Assembly: GCA_050331475.1 (NCBI GenBank)
Contig: JBHJGU010000012.1
Location: 1-16,362, forward strand
Length of the DNA stretch: 16,362 nt
Direction: 5' to 3'
Source: JBHJGU01 sp050331475
GTDB taxonomy: Bacteria; Pseudomonadota; Alphaproteobacteria; Caulobacterales; Maricaulaceae
The notes beneath the pieces are model-generated. The model was not told the DNA's origin. It did no database searches and saw nothing but the letters and a program-made list of their open reading frames with translations. Shown in pieces: positions 7,082 through 14,635 of the stretch. The number at the start of each line of letters is the position of its first letter. Position 1 is the first letter of the stretch. The position numbers and the translations under genes are program-made.

Positions 7082-8449
7082 ATGCTGCGTTTCCGGCATA
7101 GCCATTTGGCGCGTCGCTTGGACGGTTTAGTGAAAGGGCGGCTGTGGCTGCAGGTGGCGTTGGGCCTGGTTGCCGGCGCCGGCGTTGGAATTCTGCTGGG
7201 ACCGGATCTCAATTGGGTGTCGCGCGGGGTTGCGGAAACGCTGGGGGATTGGTTCGCCCTGCCGGGCAAGCTGTTCCTCGCCGCCGTGGGCATGGTGGTG
7301 ATCCCGCTGGCGGCGAGTTCGATCATTTGGGGCATAGCGGGAGGCGGCGGCGGCGAGCAAATGCGTCATCTGGCCTGGCGGCTGGGCGTCTTCGTGCTGG
7401 CCACCACCGCTTTCTCCGCCATGGTGGGGTTGAGTTTAGCGCGGCTGGCGCGTCCGCCCGGGCCGCCGGCGTGGGATGCGCGCTGGCCAAGCCCGCGGGT
7501 TAAACCCGAGGCGAACGCATATGTCGAAGCGCCAGCGAGCGGCCTGCAGGCGCTAACCCGGGATTTGCCGGACCGGATCGCCGGGCTGATCCCGCAAAAC
7601 ATCACCCAATCGCTTTTTGAGCAGGACATGTTGGCGATCGTGGTGTTCTCGATCCTTATCGGCGCGGCGGTGGTCGCCGCGGATAAGCGCGAAATCACCA
7701 AGCCATTGATAGGGCTCGTGGAAGCGGTGCTAGAGGTCTGCATGACGGTCATCCGCTTCGCCATGCGGTTCGCCCCCATCGCGGTCTTTGGACTCATGGC
7801 GCAGACTGTCGCGGCGAACGGGTGGAGCACATTGTCCGATCTCGCCCAGTATTGCGGCGTCGTGGTGGCGGGGCTTTTGGTGTTGGTGCTCGCCTATGTG
7901 GCGATCGCTATAATCTGGGGACGGATCGGACCAGGCCGATTCCTGCGCGCCATCGCCCCGGTGCAGCTTATGGCGTTTTCCACCTCCAGCTCGGCGGCCG
8001 TCATGCCGTTGACCATGCGCACCGCGGTGGAGAAGCTCGGCGCGCCCGCATCAATCGCCGGCGCCGTGGTGCCCTTAGCGGCGACGGTGAATATGGCCGG
8101 CACCGCGCTCTATCAGTCCGTGGCGATCGTGTTTCTCGCTGAACTGGGCGGCCGATCGTTAACGCTGGAGGAATTGACCCTGATCATGATCACCCTGACG
8201 GGCGCCTCGATCGGCGCGCCCGCGGCCCCCGGCGCCAGCATTGCGATCCTGGCCAGCACAGCGACGAGTTTCGGCGTGCCTTTGGCCGGTTTGCCTTTGA
8301 TCCTCGGCGTCGATCGGCTGCTCGACATGGCGCGCACCGCGGTCAATGTCACGGGCGACCTGGTGGCGTGCCGCATTCTCGCCCACGGCGTCTCTGCAAT
8401 CCACGCCGAACCCGCTCCGGCCGCTGACAGGGCCCGCGCAATGGGCTAA
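7082..8449 (+). CDS. Dicarboxylate/amino acid:cation symporter (DAACS family)
   Basis: The 455-residue inner-membrane protein has about eight hydrophobic segments plus the two re-entrant hairpins of the GltPh fold. The serine-rich hairpin HP1 reads AFSTSSSAAVMPLTM, TM7 reads ATVNMAGTALYQ, HP2 reads GASIGAPAAPGASIAI, and TM8 reads DRLLDMARTAVNVTGD. TM8 keeps the Asp/Arg/Thr/Asn/Asp set that binds acidic substrate and sodium in GltPh (D394, R397, T398, N401, D405), which favours glutamate, aspartate or C4-dicarboxylates. TM7 has Ala where GltPh has Asp312 (NMDGT), a ligand of one Na+ site. An extracytoplasmic insert rich in Pro lies near residues 125-150. The frame is open upstream to 6932, but the ATG at 7082 has GAGGGA upstream and begins just before the membrane domain. 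guaA follows after only nine bases, so the two may share a transcript. Confidence 0.9.
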   Translation: MLRFRHSHLARRLDGLVKGRLWLQVALGLVAGAGVGILLGPDLNWVSRGVAETLGDWFALPGKLFLAAVGMVVIPLAASSIIWGIAGGGGGEQMRHLAWRLGVFVLATTAFSAMVGLSLARLARPPGPPAWDARWPSPRVKPEANAYVEAPASGLQALTRDLPDRIAGLIPQNITQSLFEQDMLAIVVFSILIGAAVVAADKREITKPLIGLVEAVLEVCMTVIRFAMRFAPIAVFGLMAQTVAANGWSTLSDLAQYCGVVVAGLLVLVLAYVAIAIIWGRIGPGRFLRAIAPVQLMAFSTSSSAAVMPLTMRTAVEKLGAPASIAGAVVPLAATVNMAGTALYQSVAIVFLAELGGRSLTLEELTLIMITLTGASIGAPAAPGASIAILASTATSFGVPLAGLPLILGVDRLLDMARTAVNVTGDLVACRILAHGVSAIHAEPAPAADRARAMG

Positions 8450-8458
8450 GCCCCCGCC

Positions 8459-10024
8459 ATGATCGAAAAAGACCCCAACGCCCCCCACCAAGCCGTCCTG
8501 ATCGTCGACTTCGGCAGCCAGGTCACCCAGCTCATCGCCCGGCGGGTGCGCGAGGCGGGGGTGTATTGCGAGATCCATCCGTTCAACCAGGTTGACGCCG
8601 GGTTTCTCGACCGGTTCCAGCCCCAGGCGGTGATTTTGTCGGGCGGTCCCGCCAGCGTCCACGCCGCGGCCAGCCCGCAGGCTGAGCCGGCGATTTTCAA
8701 GCGCTGCGTGCCGGTTTTGGGCATTTGCTATGGCGAGCAAGCCATGTGCGCGAGCTTGGGCGGGTCAGTGGCGCCAGCGCAAGAGCGCGAGTTTGGCCGC
8801 GCGGAAATTGAAGTGATCCACCCGAGCCTGCTGTTTGACGGGCTGTCCGCGCGAGAGCCGGTTTGGATGTCTCATGGGTACCGGGTGGAGGCGATCCCCG
8901 AAGGCTTCCGCGTCATCGCCCAAACGCCCAATGCGCCGTTCGCGGCCATCGAGCATGCGGAGAAGCGGTTTTTCGGCGTGCAATTCCATCCGGAAGTCGT
9001 ACATACGCCGAAGGGCGCGCAGATCCTGAGCAATTTCGTGCATAAAATCGCCGGCCTCGCCGGGGATTGGACCATGGCGGCCTATCGCGCCGAAGCCATC
9101 GCCGCCATCCGCGCCCAAGTGGGTCGGGAAAAGGTGATTTGCGGGCTTTCAGGCGGGGTGGATAGCGCGGTCGCGGCGGTTCTGATCCATGAAGCGATCG
9201 GCGATCAGCTCACTTGCGTGTTCGTGGACACCGGCTTTATGCGCCAGGGCGAGGCCGAAGAGGTCGTCTCGCTATTTCGCGGGCACTACAACATCCCGCT
9301 CATCCATGTGGACGCCTCGGAGACGTTTTTGGGCCAGCTCGAGGGCGTGGACGACCCCGAACGCAAACGCAAGATCATCGGCGCGGCGTTTATCGACGTC
9401 TTTGAGCGCGCAGCTTCGGAAATCGGCGGGGCGGGCTTCCTCGCCCAAGGCACGCTTTACCCCGACGTGATCGAGAGCGTCAGCTTCACCGGCGGGCCGT
9501 CTGTGACCATCAAGTCCCACCACAATGTGGGCGGCCTGCCCGAGCGGATGAACCTAAACCTCGTCGAGCCCCTGCGCGAGCTGTTTAAAGACGAAGTGCG
9601 CGCCTTGGGCCGCGAACTCGGCCTGCCGGAGCGCTTTGTCGGCCGCCACCCCTTTCCCGGGCCGGGGCTCGCCATCCGGATGCCCGGCGCGGTGGATCGC
9701 GAGGGCCTGGAGGTGTTGCGCAAGGCTGACGCCATTTATCTGGACGAAATCCGCAAGGCCGGGCTTTACGATGCGATTTGGCAGGCGTTTGCCGTGCTCC
9801 TACCCGTGCGCACCGTGGGCGTGATGGGCGACGCGCGCACCTACGACCATTGCTTGGCGCTGCGCGCGGTGACCTCTGTGGACGGCATGACCGCGGACTA
9901 TTACCCCTTCGAGCATGATTTTTTAGCGCGCGTCTCCACCCGCATCATCAATGAGGTCAAAGGCGTGAACCGCGTCGTCTATGACGTCACGTCTAAGCCG
10001 CCCGGCACCATCGAGTGGGAATGA
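8459..10024 (+). CDS. guaA: GMP synthase (glutamine-hydrolysing)
   Basis: The full-length enzyme (521 residues) converts XMP, ATP and glutamine to GMP in purine synthesis. The N-terminal class I glutamine amidotransferase domain (about 10-200) has the nucleophile Cys90 in LGICYGEQ and the His177/Glu179 pair in VQFHPEVVH. The ATP-pyrophosphatase domain starts with the PP loop CGLSGGVDSAVA (SGGVDS at 231-236). The C-terminal dimerisation domain ends with the conserved DVTSKPPGTIEWE. Start ATG is nine bases after the symporter stop; no strong Shine-Dalgarno is visible. The 3' end of guaA is a known integration site for genomic islands, and a P4-type integrase remnant begins about 300 bp downstream. 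The coding end is intact, as expected if the element restores the last codons upon insertion. Confidence 0.98.
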   Translation: MIEKDPNAPHQAVLIVDFGSQVTQLIARRVREAGVYCEIHPFNQVDAGFLDRFQPQAVILSGGPASVHAAASPQAEPAIFKRCVPVLGICYGEQAMCASLGGSVAPAQEREFGRAEIEVIHPSLLFDGLSAREPVWMSHGYRVEAIPEGFRVIAQTPNAPFAAIEHAEKRFFGVQFHPEVVHTPKGAQILSNFVHKIAGLAGDWTMAAYRAEAIAAIRAQVGREKVICGLSGGVDSAVAAVLIHEAIGDQLTCVFVDTGFMRQGEAEEVVSLFRGHYNIPLIHVDASETFLGQLEGVDDPERKRKIIGAAFIDVFERAASEIGGAGFLAQGTLYPDVIESVSFTGGPSVTIKSHHNVGGLPERMNLNLVEPLRELFKDEVRALGRELGLPERFVGRHPFPGPGLAIRMPGAVDREGLEVLRKADAIYLDEIRKAGLYDAIWQAFAVLLPVRTVGVMGDARTYDHCLALRAVTSVDGMTADYYPFEHDFLARVSTRIINEVKGVNRVVYDVTSKPPGTIEWE

Positions 10025-10188
10025 TTCCACGTCCTTCGCAGACTATCGCGAATGATCAATAAATCCAATAAAATCAATGGTTTGATGCCGATTATCGTTC
10101 GGTATCTATCGCCCTCTATCGCGGGCCAACGGAACATTCTGACGGTATCGCCTGACGGTATACAAATTGCCTCTTCCTGCCTAAAGTC

Positions 10189-10230
10189 AAAATACCGTCA
10201 GCCCATTTTGGCGACCTGACGGTATTTTTT
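10189..10230 (+). terminator. Terminator-like hairpin downstream of guaA
   Basis: AAAATACCGTCAG (10189-10201) is perfectly complementary to CTGACGGTATTTT (10216-10228), giving a 13-bp stem with a 14-base loop, and the T run extends to 10230. This is the shape of a rho-independent terminator for guaA, and the A run on the left arm means it could work in both directions. The stem is built from two of the CTGACGGTA repeats, so it may instead be, or also be, a protein-binding site. Confidence 0.55.
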
Positions 10231-10269
10231 CGGCGTAACGCATTGAAATACAAGCGTTTCCTTGTCGAA

Positions 10270-10283
10270 AAAATGGCCATTTT
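10270..10283. promoter_or_regulatory. 14-bp perfect palindrome upstream of integrase
   Basis: AAAATGGCCATTTT is an exact palindrome 36 bp before the integrase start and abuts the last CTGACGGTA copy. It could be an operator or accessory recombination site. Part of it (CCATTTTGGC) recurs at 10203-10212, inside the terminator-like loop. Confidence 0.4.
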
Positions 10284-10319
10284 GGCCTGACGGTAAAATT
10301 GATGGGAGGGAGGCGTTCT

Positions 10320-11579
10320 GTGCTGACCGATATTGCAATCAAGTCATTGAAATCAAAGGATAAACCCTACAAGGTCGCAGACCGGGATGGTCTCTACGTG
10401 TCCGTCGCGCCGACCGGCACCAAGACCTTCCGATACGATTACCGTGTGAACGGGCGCCGGGAGACGCTGACCATCGGGCGTTATGGCAAGTACGGGATCA
10501 CGCTGGCGGCTGCGCGCGAGAAGCTGATCGACGCGAAAAAGCTCGTGGATGACGGAGTCTCGCCCGCGAAGGAAAAGAAGCGGGCCAAGGCCAAGGCGAA
10601 ATCTGAAGGGACATTCGGGGAGCTTGCTCAGCGCTGGCTCGCTGAGAGCGAGATGTCGGATTCGACCCGCGACATGCGTCGTCACATTGTTGATCGGGAC
10701 CTGATACCGGCGCTCGGGAACTACACGCTGCGCGAAGTGACCAGCGAGGATGTCCGTCAGCTCTGCGACAAGATCAAGAAGCGGGGCGCGCCTTCAACGG
10801 CGCTCCACGCCCGCGAGTTTATCAAGCTCGTCTACGCCTTCGCCAATTTGCACGGCATCCGTGTCGAGAATCCCGCCGAGGAGGTCGATCCCCGTTCGAT
10901 CGCGCGTGTCCGGCCCCGCGACCGCTCCCTGACGCCGTTGGAAATCCGGGTCCTCTATCGCGTGCTTGAAGAGATCACCGCCAATCCAACTTTGAAGCTC
11001 GGTGTGAAATTCATCCTGCTGACGATGAAGCGCAAGACCGAGGTCGCCCATGCAACCTGGGACGAGGTCAGTTTCCAGGATGCGGTGTGGACCATTCCGA
11101 AGAAGCGGATGAAGACGGGCCTTGATCACAATGTCTATCTGTCGAACCAGGCACTCGATATTCTAGTGGCGCTGAAAACCTGCGCGGGCGGATCGAAGTA
11201 TGTTTTCCCGTCGCGCTACGACACGTTTCGCCCAATCTCGAATGCCACCTTCAACCGGATCACCGACAGCGCTCACAAGCTGGCGAGCGAGATGTAGCTG
11301 CCGCTGGAGCCCTTCACCGTCCATGACCTGCGGCGCACCGGATCGACGCTGCTCAATGAGCTGGGTTTCAATCGCGACTGGATCGAGAAGAGCCTCGCCC
11401 ATGAGGACCGGCGTTCATCTCGCGGTGTGTACAACAAGGCCGAGTATGCCGACCAGCGCCGCCACATGATGCAGGAATGGGCCGACATGATCGACGCCTG
11501 GGCCGCCGGCGAAAGCCGCAAGCCGAATATCATCCCGGAGAGCATGGCGGTCTATGCAGCTGATCCGAGGGTGCGGTGA
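10320..11579 (+). pseudogene. P4-type tyrosine integrase, interrupted by an in-frame TAG
   Basis: The first part runs from a GTG at 10320, preceded by GGGAGGGAGG six bases upstream, to a TAG at 11295-11297 (325 residues). Translation in the same frame without any indel then continues to a TGA at 11577-11579 (93 more residues). Together they make a full P4-family integrase. It begins LTDIAIKSLKSKDKPYKVAD (DUF4102-type arm-binding domain); the core-binding domain is at about residues 100-190 and the catalytic domain follows. The first catalytic Arg is in LTMKRKTEVAHATW. The HxxR box (FTVHDLRRT) and the nucleophile Tyr (in SRGVYNKAEY) both lie after the TAG, so the truncated product should be inactive. 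Homologues usually have a sense codon there; a single base change from GAG, CAG or AAG would explain it. Position next to guaA identifies it as the island's own integrase. Suppression or a sequencing error are the alternatives. Confidence 0.88.
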
Positions 11580-11632
11580 ACTCCAGTTCTCCTTCGGGCG
11601 CAGGAGGAGACTTGAGCTTCGAGCATTAGCGC

Positions 11633-11673
11633 TGGCCTCGGGCCAATACCGAAGCTGAGCCTAGCCTAGGCTC
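11633..11673. repeat. Two short inverted repeats between integrase and E2 gene
   Basis: TGGCC-TCG-GGCCA lies at 11633-11645, and the near-perfect palindrome GAGCCTAGCCTAGGCTC (8-bp arms around one base) at 11657-11673. They sit between the convergent ends of the integrase and the CBASS operon, where transcription should stop. Neither is followed by a clear T run on either strand, so a rho-independent terminator is not proven. No gene was seen in 11580-11698. Confidence 0.4.
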
Positions 11674-11698
11674 GGCAACCCCATTAACGTCGCCATGA

Positions 11699-12427
11699 TC
11701 AACCTCCGGCAGCAGTGCGCTTTTGTACCCGGATGTCCGCTTCACGTTCTGACTTCGCCTGATGGCGAAGGCGCTTCAAAAGGCTTGCTGCCTGTATTGG
11801 GTCTGCCGCCCGGCGGAGCGCAGCGACATCATCAGCGCAACAATCGCGCAACTTTTTCCGCGATCCGCAAGGGCATGGCCAATGGCCTTTGGTCGCTGAG
11901 GCGGAAACAACCTGCAAATAGCGCAGCGCTGCGGCCTGATCCAAATCGCGGCCGAGCAGCGCTTCGGCAGCCTCGACCATTCCATCACTGCCATGGGCCC
12001 GCTCGCCGAACGGCCATTCCTCATGGGCATCGAAATAGACCTGACCTAAGAAGAAATTGTGCAAGGGCCCGTCGCAGAAAGCTTTGACGGACGCGTCCTC
12101 GTTTAGGGCGCGCCATTCTTCCCAGACACAGGTGCAACAGGCGCCATTTGAATACATATGGCGATCGGCGATCCGCTCGATTGCGCCGCCCCGTTCGATC
12201 ACTAGCGGCTCGAGCTCCGGATAGGTCTTTGGAAACACCAGTAGCAGATCGAACCGCGCGAGCGGTCCGTCCGCATGCGCCCCATCATGAACCATGTACT
12301 CGCCATGTCCGACAATTGCCTCATCGGTCTCCTCAAAGCTGAGCCCTGGCTGGCGGAAGGCCAGCGCGCGCTCGACCTCAGCCAGCGACAGGTTCGCTTT
12401 TGGCTTTACCTTTCGTTTGCGCGCCAA
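11699..12427 (-). CDS. E2-like ubiquitin-conjugating-type protein with C-terminal SEC-C motif (CBASS accessory)
   Basis: The 242-residue protein shows a prokaryotic E2 layout. A basic N-terminus is followed by strands leading to the E2-type turn LLLVFPKTYPELEPLV (61-76). A His-then-Cys segment HMYSNGACCTCVWEEW comes next (90-105), in which Cys97, Cys98 or Cys100 is the likely catalytic cysteine. The C-terminal part of the domain contains EEWPFGERAHGSDG (136-149), as I recall from bacterial E2-like families. The tail has a SEC-C zinc motif CPCGSRKKLRDCC (185-197). In short type II CBASS an E2-like protein acts alone on the nucleotidyltransferase to prime it, without E1 or JAB protease; neither is encoded here. 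The start is TTG at 12427, since no ATG/GTG precedes residue 45. It overlaps the nucleotidyltransferase gene by 22 bp, implying coupling. The SEC-C addition is the unusual part. Confidence 0.82.
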   Translation of the reverse strand: MARKRKVKPKANLSLAEVERALAFRQPGLSFEETDEAIVGHGEYMVHDGAHADGPLARFDLLLVFPKTYPELEPLVIERGGAIERIADRHMYSNGACCTCVWEEWRALNEDASVKAFCDGPLHNFFLGQVYFDAHEEWPFGERAHGSDGMVEAAEALLGRDLDQAAALRYLQVVSASATKGHWPCPCGSRKKLRDCCADDVAALRRAADPIQAASLLKRLRHQAKSEREADIRVQKRTAAGG

Positions 12428-13641
12428 GGTTTCGATCCCGTCCCCCGCTCGCGCACATCCGCCGCCATCGCGGACACGCGCTCCGGCACCGCAGCCGTGA
12501 TAATGGTCGGTGCGGCCACGGCCGCCGGGCGGAGACTGTCTTTCACCCGGTCCACCGTCTTTTTGCCAATGCGCTCACGCAATATGTCTGGAATATCTTC
12601 TGGTCGCCCCGCATGCAGATAAGCGCCGAAATCCTGGCGCGCCGCGCGCAGCCATTTGCTGAAAGCGCGGGCCTTGGCGGGCTCTTCGACCCATTTATCG
12701 GCGAAGTTCTCATCCGGGTTCACCGGATTGGCGACCCAGGCGACCCCGCCGCGATCCTCGATATAGGCGTCCATGCTTTCAAGGATCACGCTCAACGCCT
12801 CGACCAGCGTCTCCTCATTGCCATAGGCGCGCGCCGACAGCGTGGTGATGATCATAGAGATCGGCTTTTTGTCGTGATCATCCGCGAACATCGTATCGCG
12901 ATGACGCTTTAAGAGCTGAATGGCCTTTTGAAGCGTGGTCTTCACCCGATGATTGGGCACGTCCTCCACGCTGTCATAGATTGGCTTGCGCCGCAGGAAG
13001 TTGCGCTTCTCAACCAGCAGCCGCTCGGCCATCTGTTCAAAAAACCAGGCCGCAAAGCCGAGCGGATTGCTGGTCGGCCAGTTCTCGCTCAGCACTCGGT
13101 AATTCGGGTCTTTTTGATCCGTGATGGAAATCGCCTGCTCAGTGATGGCGTCATCTTTTGCGAGGGCCTGGTAACCGCTGTCCAGCAGTTGCTGGCGGTA
13201 GCGATCGGCATCCGGAAGACAGGGCAGGATATCAGTGTGGAACCGGTCATCATCAGCATAGGGCAAACGCCAACAGCGGCGCTTTTCTTCCGGGTCATGC
13301 ACCATGGCCTTGGCGGCTGCATAGGCTATGATCTCGCGGCCTACGGCCTGTTTTAATTGCTCTTGGGTGACGTCACCCTTATTCGCCGTCAAGCGGCAGA
13401 TCAGATCTACATCATATTCTTCGTCCGGACCGACCGGGCGATTGGCAAGGCCGAGCAGCATTGAGCCCTGGGGCGCGACAAACGGGTCAAAGGCTTTGAT
13501 CTCGGAGCCGTCCCGGTCCAGCCATTGGGCCATGGATTCATACTTGCCGACAATCCGGTCACGCACCGTTTCGGGCATGTCGATTTCGACGTGAAGTTTT
13601 TGCAGGACCTCTTCATGGGTCAGACGGTTTTGTGTTGGCAC
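12406..13641 (-). CDS. CBASS cGAS/DncV-like nucleotidyltransferase (CD-NTase)
   Basis: The 411-residue protein has the polymerase-beta-type nucleotidyltransferase core. The G-S helix motif is FVAPQGSMLLG (Gly59-Ser60), the first two metal-binding acids are Asp77 and Asp79 in EEYDVDLIC, and the third is Asp137 in RFHTDILP. The helical half has IQLLKRHRDTMF (241-252) and ISMIITTLSARAYG (261-274), typical of CD-NTases (SMODS). The enzyme makes a cyclic di- or trinucleotide on phage infection; the exact product and clade cannot be read here, though a patatin partner often goes with cGAMP. A GTG at 13641 is preceded by AGGAG at good spacing, inside the end of the effector gene (22-bp overlap). The last ~40 residues are Ala/Pro/Val-rich, then basic, ending ANER, and look flexible. 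In type II systems the E2-like protein acts on this C-terminus. Confidence 0.92.
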   Translation of the reverse strand: MPTQNRLTHEEVLQKLHVEIDMPETVRDRIVGKYESMAQWLDRDGSEIKAFDPFVAPQGSMLLGLANRPVGPDEEYDVDLICRLTANKGDVTQEQLKQAVGREIIAYAAAKAMVHDPEEKRRCWRLPYADDDRFHTDILPCLPDADRYRQQLLDSGYQALAKDDAITEQAISITDQKDPNYRVLSENWPTSNPLGFAAWFFEQMAERLLVEKRNFLRRKPIYDSVEDVPNHRVKTTLQKAIQLLKRHRDTMFADDHDKKPISMIITTLSARAYGNEETLVEALSVILESMDAYIEDRGGVAWVANPVNPDENFADKWVEEPAKARAFSKWLRAARQDFGAYLHAGRPEDIPDILRERIGKKTVDRVKDSLRPAAVAAPTIITAAVPERVSAMAADVRERGTGSKPWRANER

Positions 13642-14627
13642 GGGTCATCTCCTCTCGCCTCAAGCGCATGGGCCGGGACGAAAGGCGCCGCCGGTTCGGT
13701 GAAAAAATGGGTTTTCAGAATGGGCTTTTTCTCGCGTGCCTCAATGAAGCCGCGTTCTTTCAGGTCACGAATGCGCCTTGTATTATCGAGGTTGAAAAAG
13801 CCCTCTGGCACTGGTTGACATATCCGCCAGATCGCCTGGCGCGTATGCGGATCGCCAAGCAGCAAATGCGCAACCCCCATAGACCCGAACGACTGACCTG
13901 CCTGGAAGAAGGCCGCGGTCTTCTTGACCATGCTGCGCGCGCTATAAGCCCGTTTGGCTTTCATGACGTCTTCGAGGCAGCTGATCGATAAGAGTTTGAT
14001 CTCAGCGGCCGGCCAGCCAAGGACGCCAACGGCCTCCACGACTGCATTGCCAGCCGGATTGTTTGCCCAAAGCCCGCCATCGACGAGACCGACATCATTG
14101 GCCGTGATATGTTCCCGAAAGAATGTTGGCGCGGCCGAAGTGGCGAGCGCTGCGTCTACGGCTGGGTCTTTGTAATCAGTGGTCAGACGCTCATGATGTG
14201 CGGTCTTGTAGACATAGACTTTGCGTGTCGCTGCATTCCAGGCCGGAATCATGAGCCGGGTCTGCGCCTCTCCTAGCTTTCGCTCGCCAAGAACTGATCG
14301 GATCGCCGCTTCAAGCGCGTCAGTCTCATACTTAGGCCCCCAGAGGGCCCAACGCCCGTCTCGGCAGCGGCGCTTGAACCAGCCGATGACGCCATCCTGG
14401 TCCTGATCGAAGATTTCTGGCCCTTTTTCCTCGTAAAGCGCCAACACTTCTTTGGCGCTGACGCCCATGGCGAGTGCGATCGCGATAATCCCGCCCGTGC
14501 TGGTTCCGCAGATCAGATCGAAATAGCGGCCAATCGGCTGTTCAAGCTCATCCTCCAAGCCTGCCAGAAAGGCCGCCGGGAACACGCCGCGAATGCCGCC
14601 GCCATCAATCGAAAGTATGCGTCTCAT
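13620..14627 (-). CDS. capV: CBASS patatin-like phospholipase effector (CapV-like)
   Basis: The 335-residue patatin-fold protein has the oxyanion-hole motif DGGGIRG (Gly9-Gly14), the nucleophile elbow GTSTG with Ser43, and the catalytic Asp in VDGGLWANNP (Asp183). The catalytic Ser/Asp dyad is complete. The C-terminal region after about residue 240 is the part that senses the cyclic nucleotide in CapV-type effectors. It sits first in the operon, upstream of the nucleotidyltransferase, as in known patatin CBASS loci. When activated it degrades membrane phospholipids and kills or stalls the infected cell. Length is near that of V. cholerae CapV (about 355). ATG 14627 has only a weak GGTG ribosome site. 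Its promoter (14657-14685) lies inside the divergent control region. The identity of the nucleotide bound is unknown. Confidence 0.93.
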   Translation of the reverse strand: MRRILSIDGGGIRGVFPAAFLAGLEDELEQPIGRYFDLICGTSTGGIIAIALAMGVSAKEVLALYEEKGPEIFDQDQDGVIGWFKRRCRDGRWALWGPKYETDALEAAIRSVLGERKLGEAQTRLMIPAWNAATRKVYVYKTAHHERLTTDYKDPAVDAALATSAAPTFFREHITANDVGLVDGGLWANNPAGNAVVEAVGVLGWPAAEIKLLSISCLEDVMKAKRAYSARSMVKKTAAFFQAGQSFGSMGVAHLLLGDPHTRQAIWRICQPVPEGFFNLDNTRRIRDLKERGFIEAREKKPILKTHFFTEPAAPFVPAHALEARGDDPCQHKTV

Positions 14628-14635
14628 GTGTCACC

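Larger units (their letters stand above)
10139..10295. repeat. CTGACGGTA iteron cluster (4 direct, 1 inverted)
   Basis: Exact copies of the 9-mer CTGACGGTA lie at 10139-10147, 10152-10160, 10216-10224 and 10287-10295. The reverse complement TACCGTCAG lies at 10193-10201. The first two are 13 bp apart, the others 64 and 71 bp. Multiple short direct repeats beside a tyrosine integrase gene are typical arm-type sites for the integrase or its directionality factor. Assignment to one of those proteins is inference. Confidence 0.7.
10025..10319. other. Island left end: integrase arm-site region after guaA
   Basis: No gene was found in this 295-bp AT-richer stretch between guaA and the integrase. 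It holds four direct copies and one inverted copy of CTGACGGTA, a 13-bp-stem hairpin followed by a T run, and a 14-bp perfect palindrome. The longer unit CCATTTTGGC plus CTGACGGTA occurs at 10203-10224 (with two extra bases between the parts) and 10277-10295. This layout fits the arm-binding and excisionase sites of a P4-type attL region. The crossover core is expected at the guaA 3' end, but no second copy of it was seen elsewhere in the window. Confidence 0.6.

Noticed and set aside
7496..7508. CGGGTTAAACCCG palindrome within the symporter gene
   Set aside because: Lies in coding sequence with no partner element; probably a chance inverted repeat.
10139..10295. CRISPR array or plasmid replication iterons
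   Set aside because: Repeats are only 9 bp with irregular spacing and no rep or cas gene; they fit integrase arm sites better.
11695..12087. Plus-strand frame of 130 residues
   Set aside because: Antisense to the E2-like gene, whose cysteine motifs and operon position make the minus strand the coding one.
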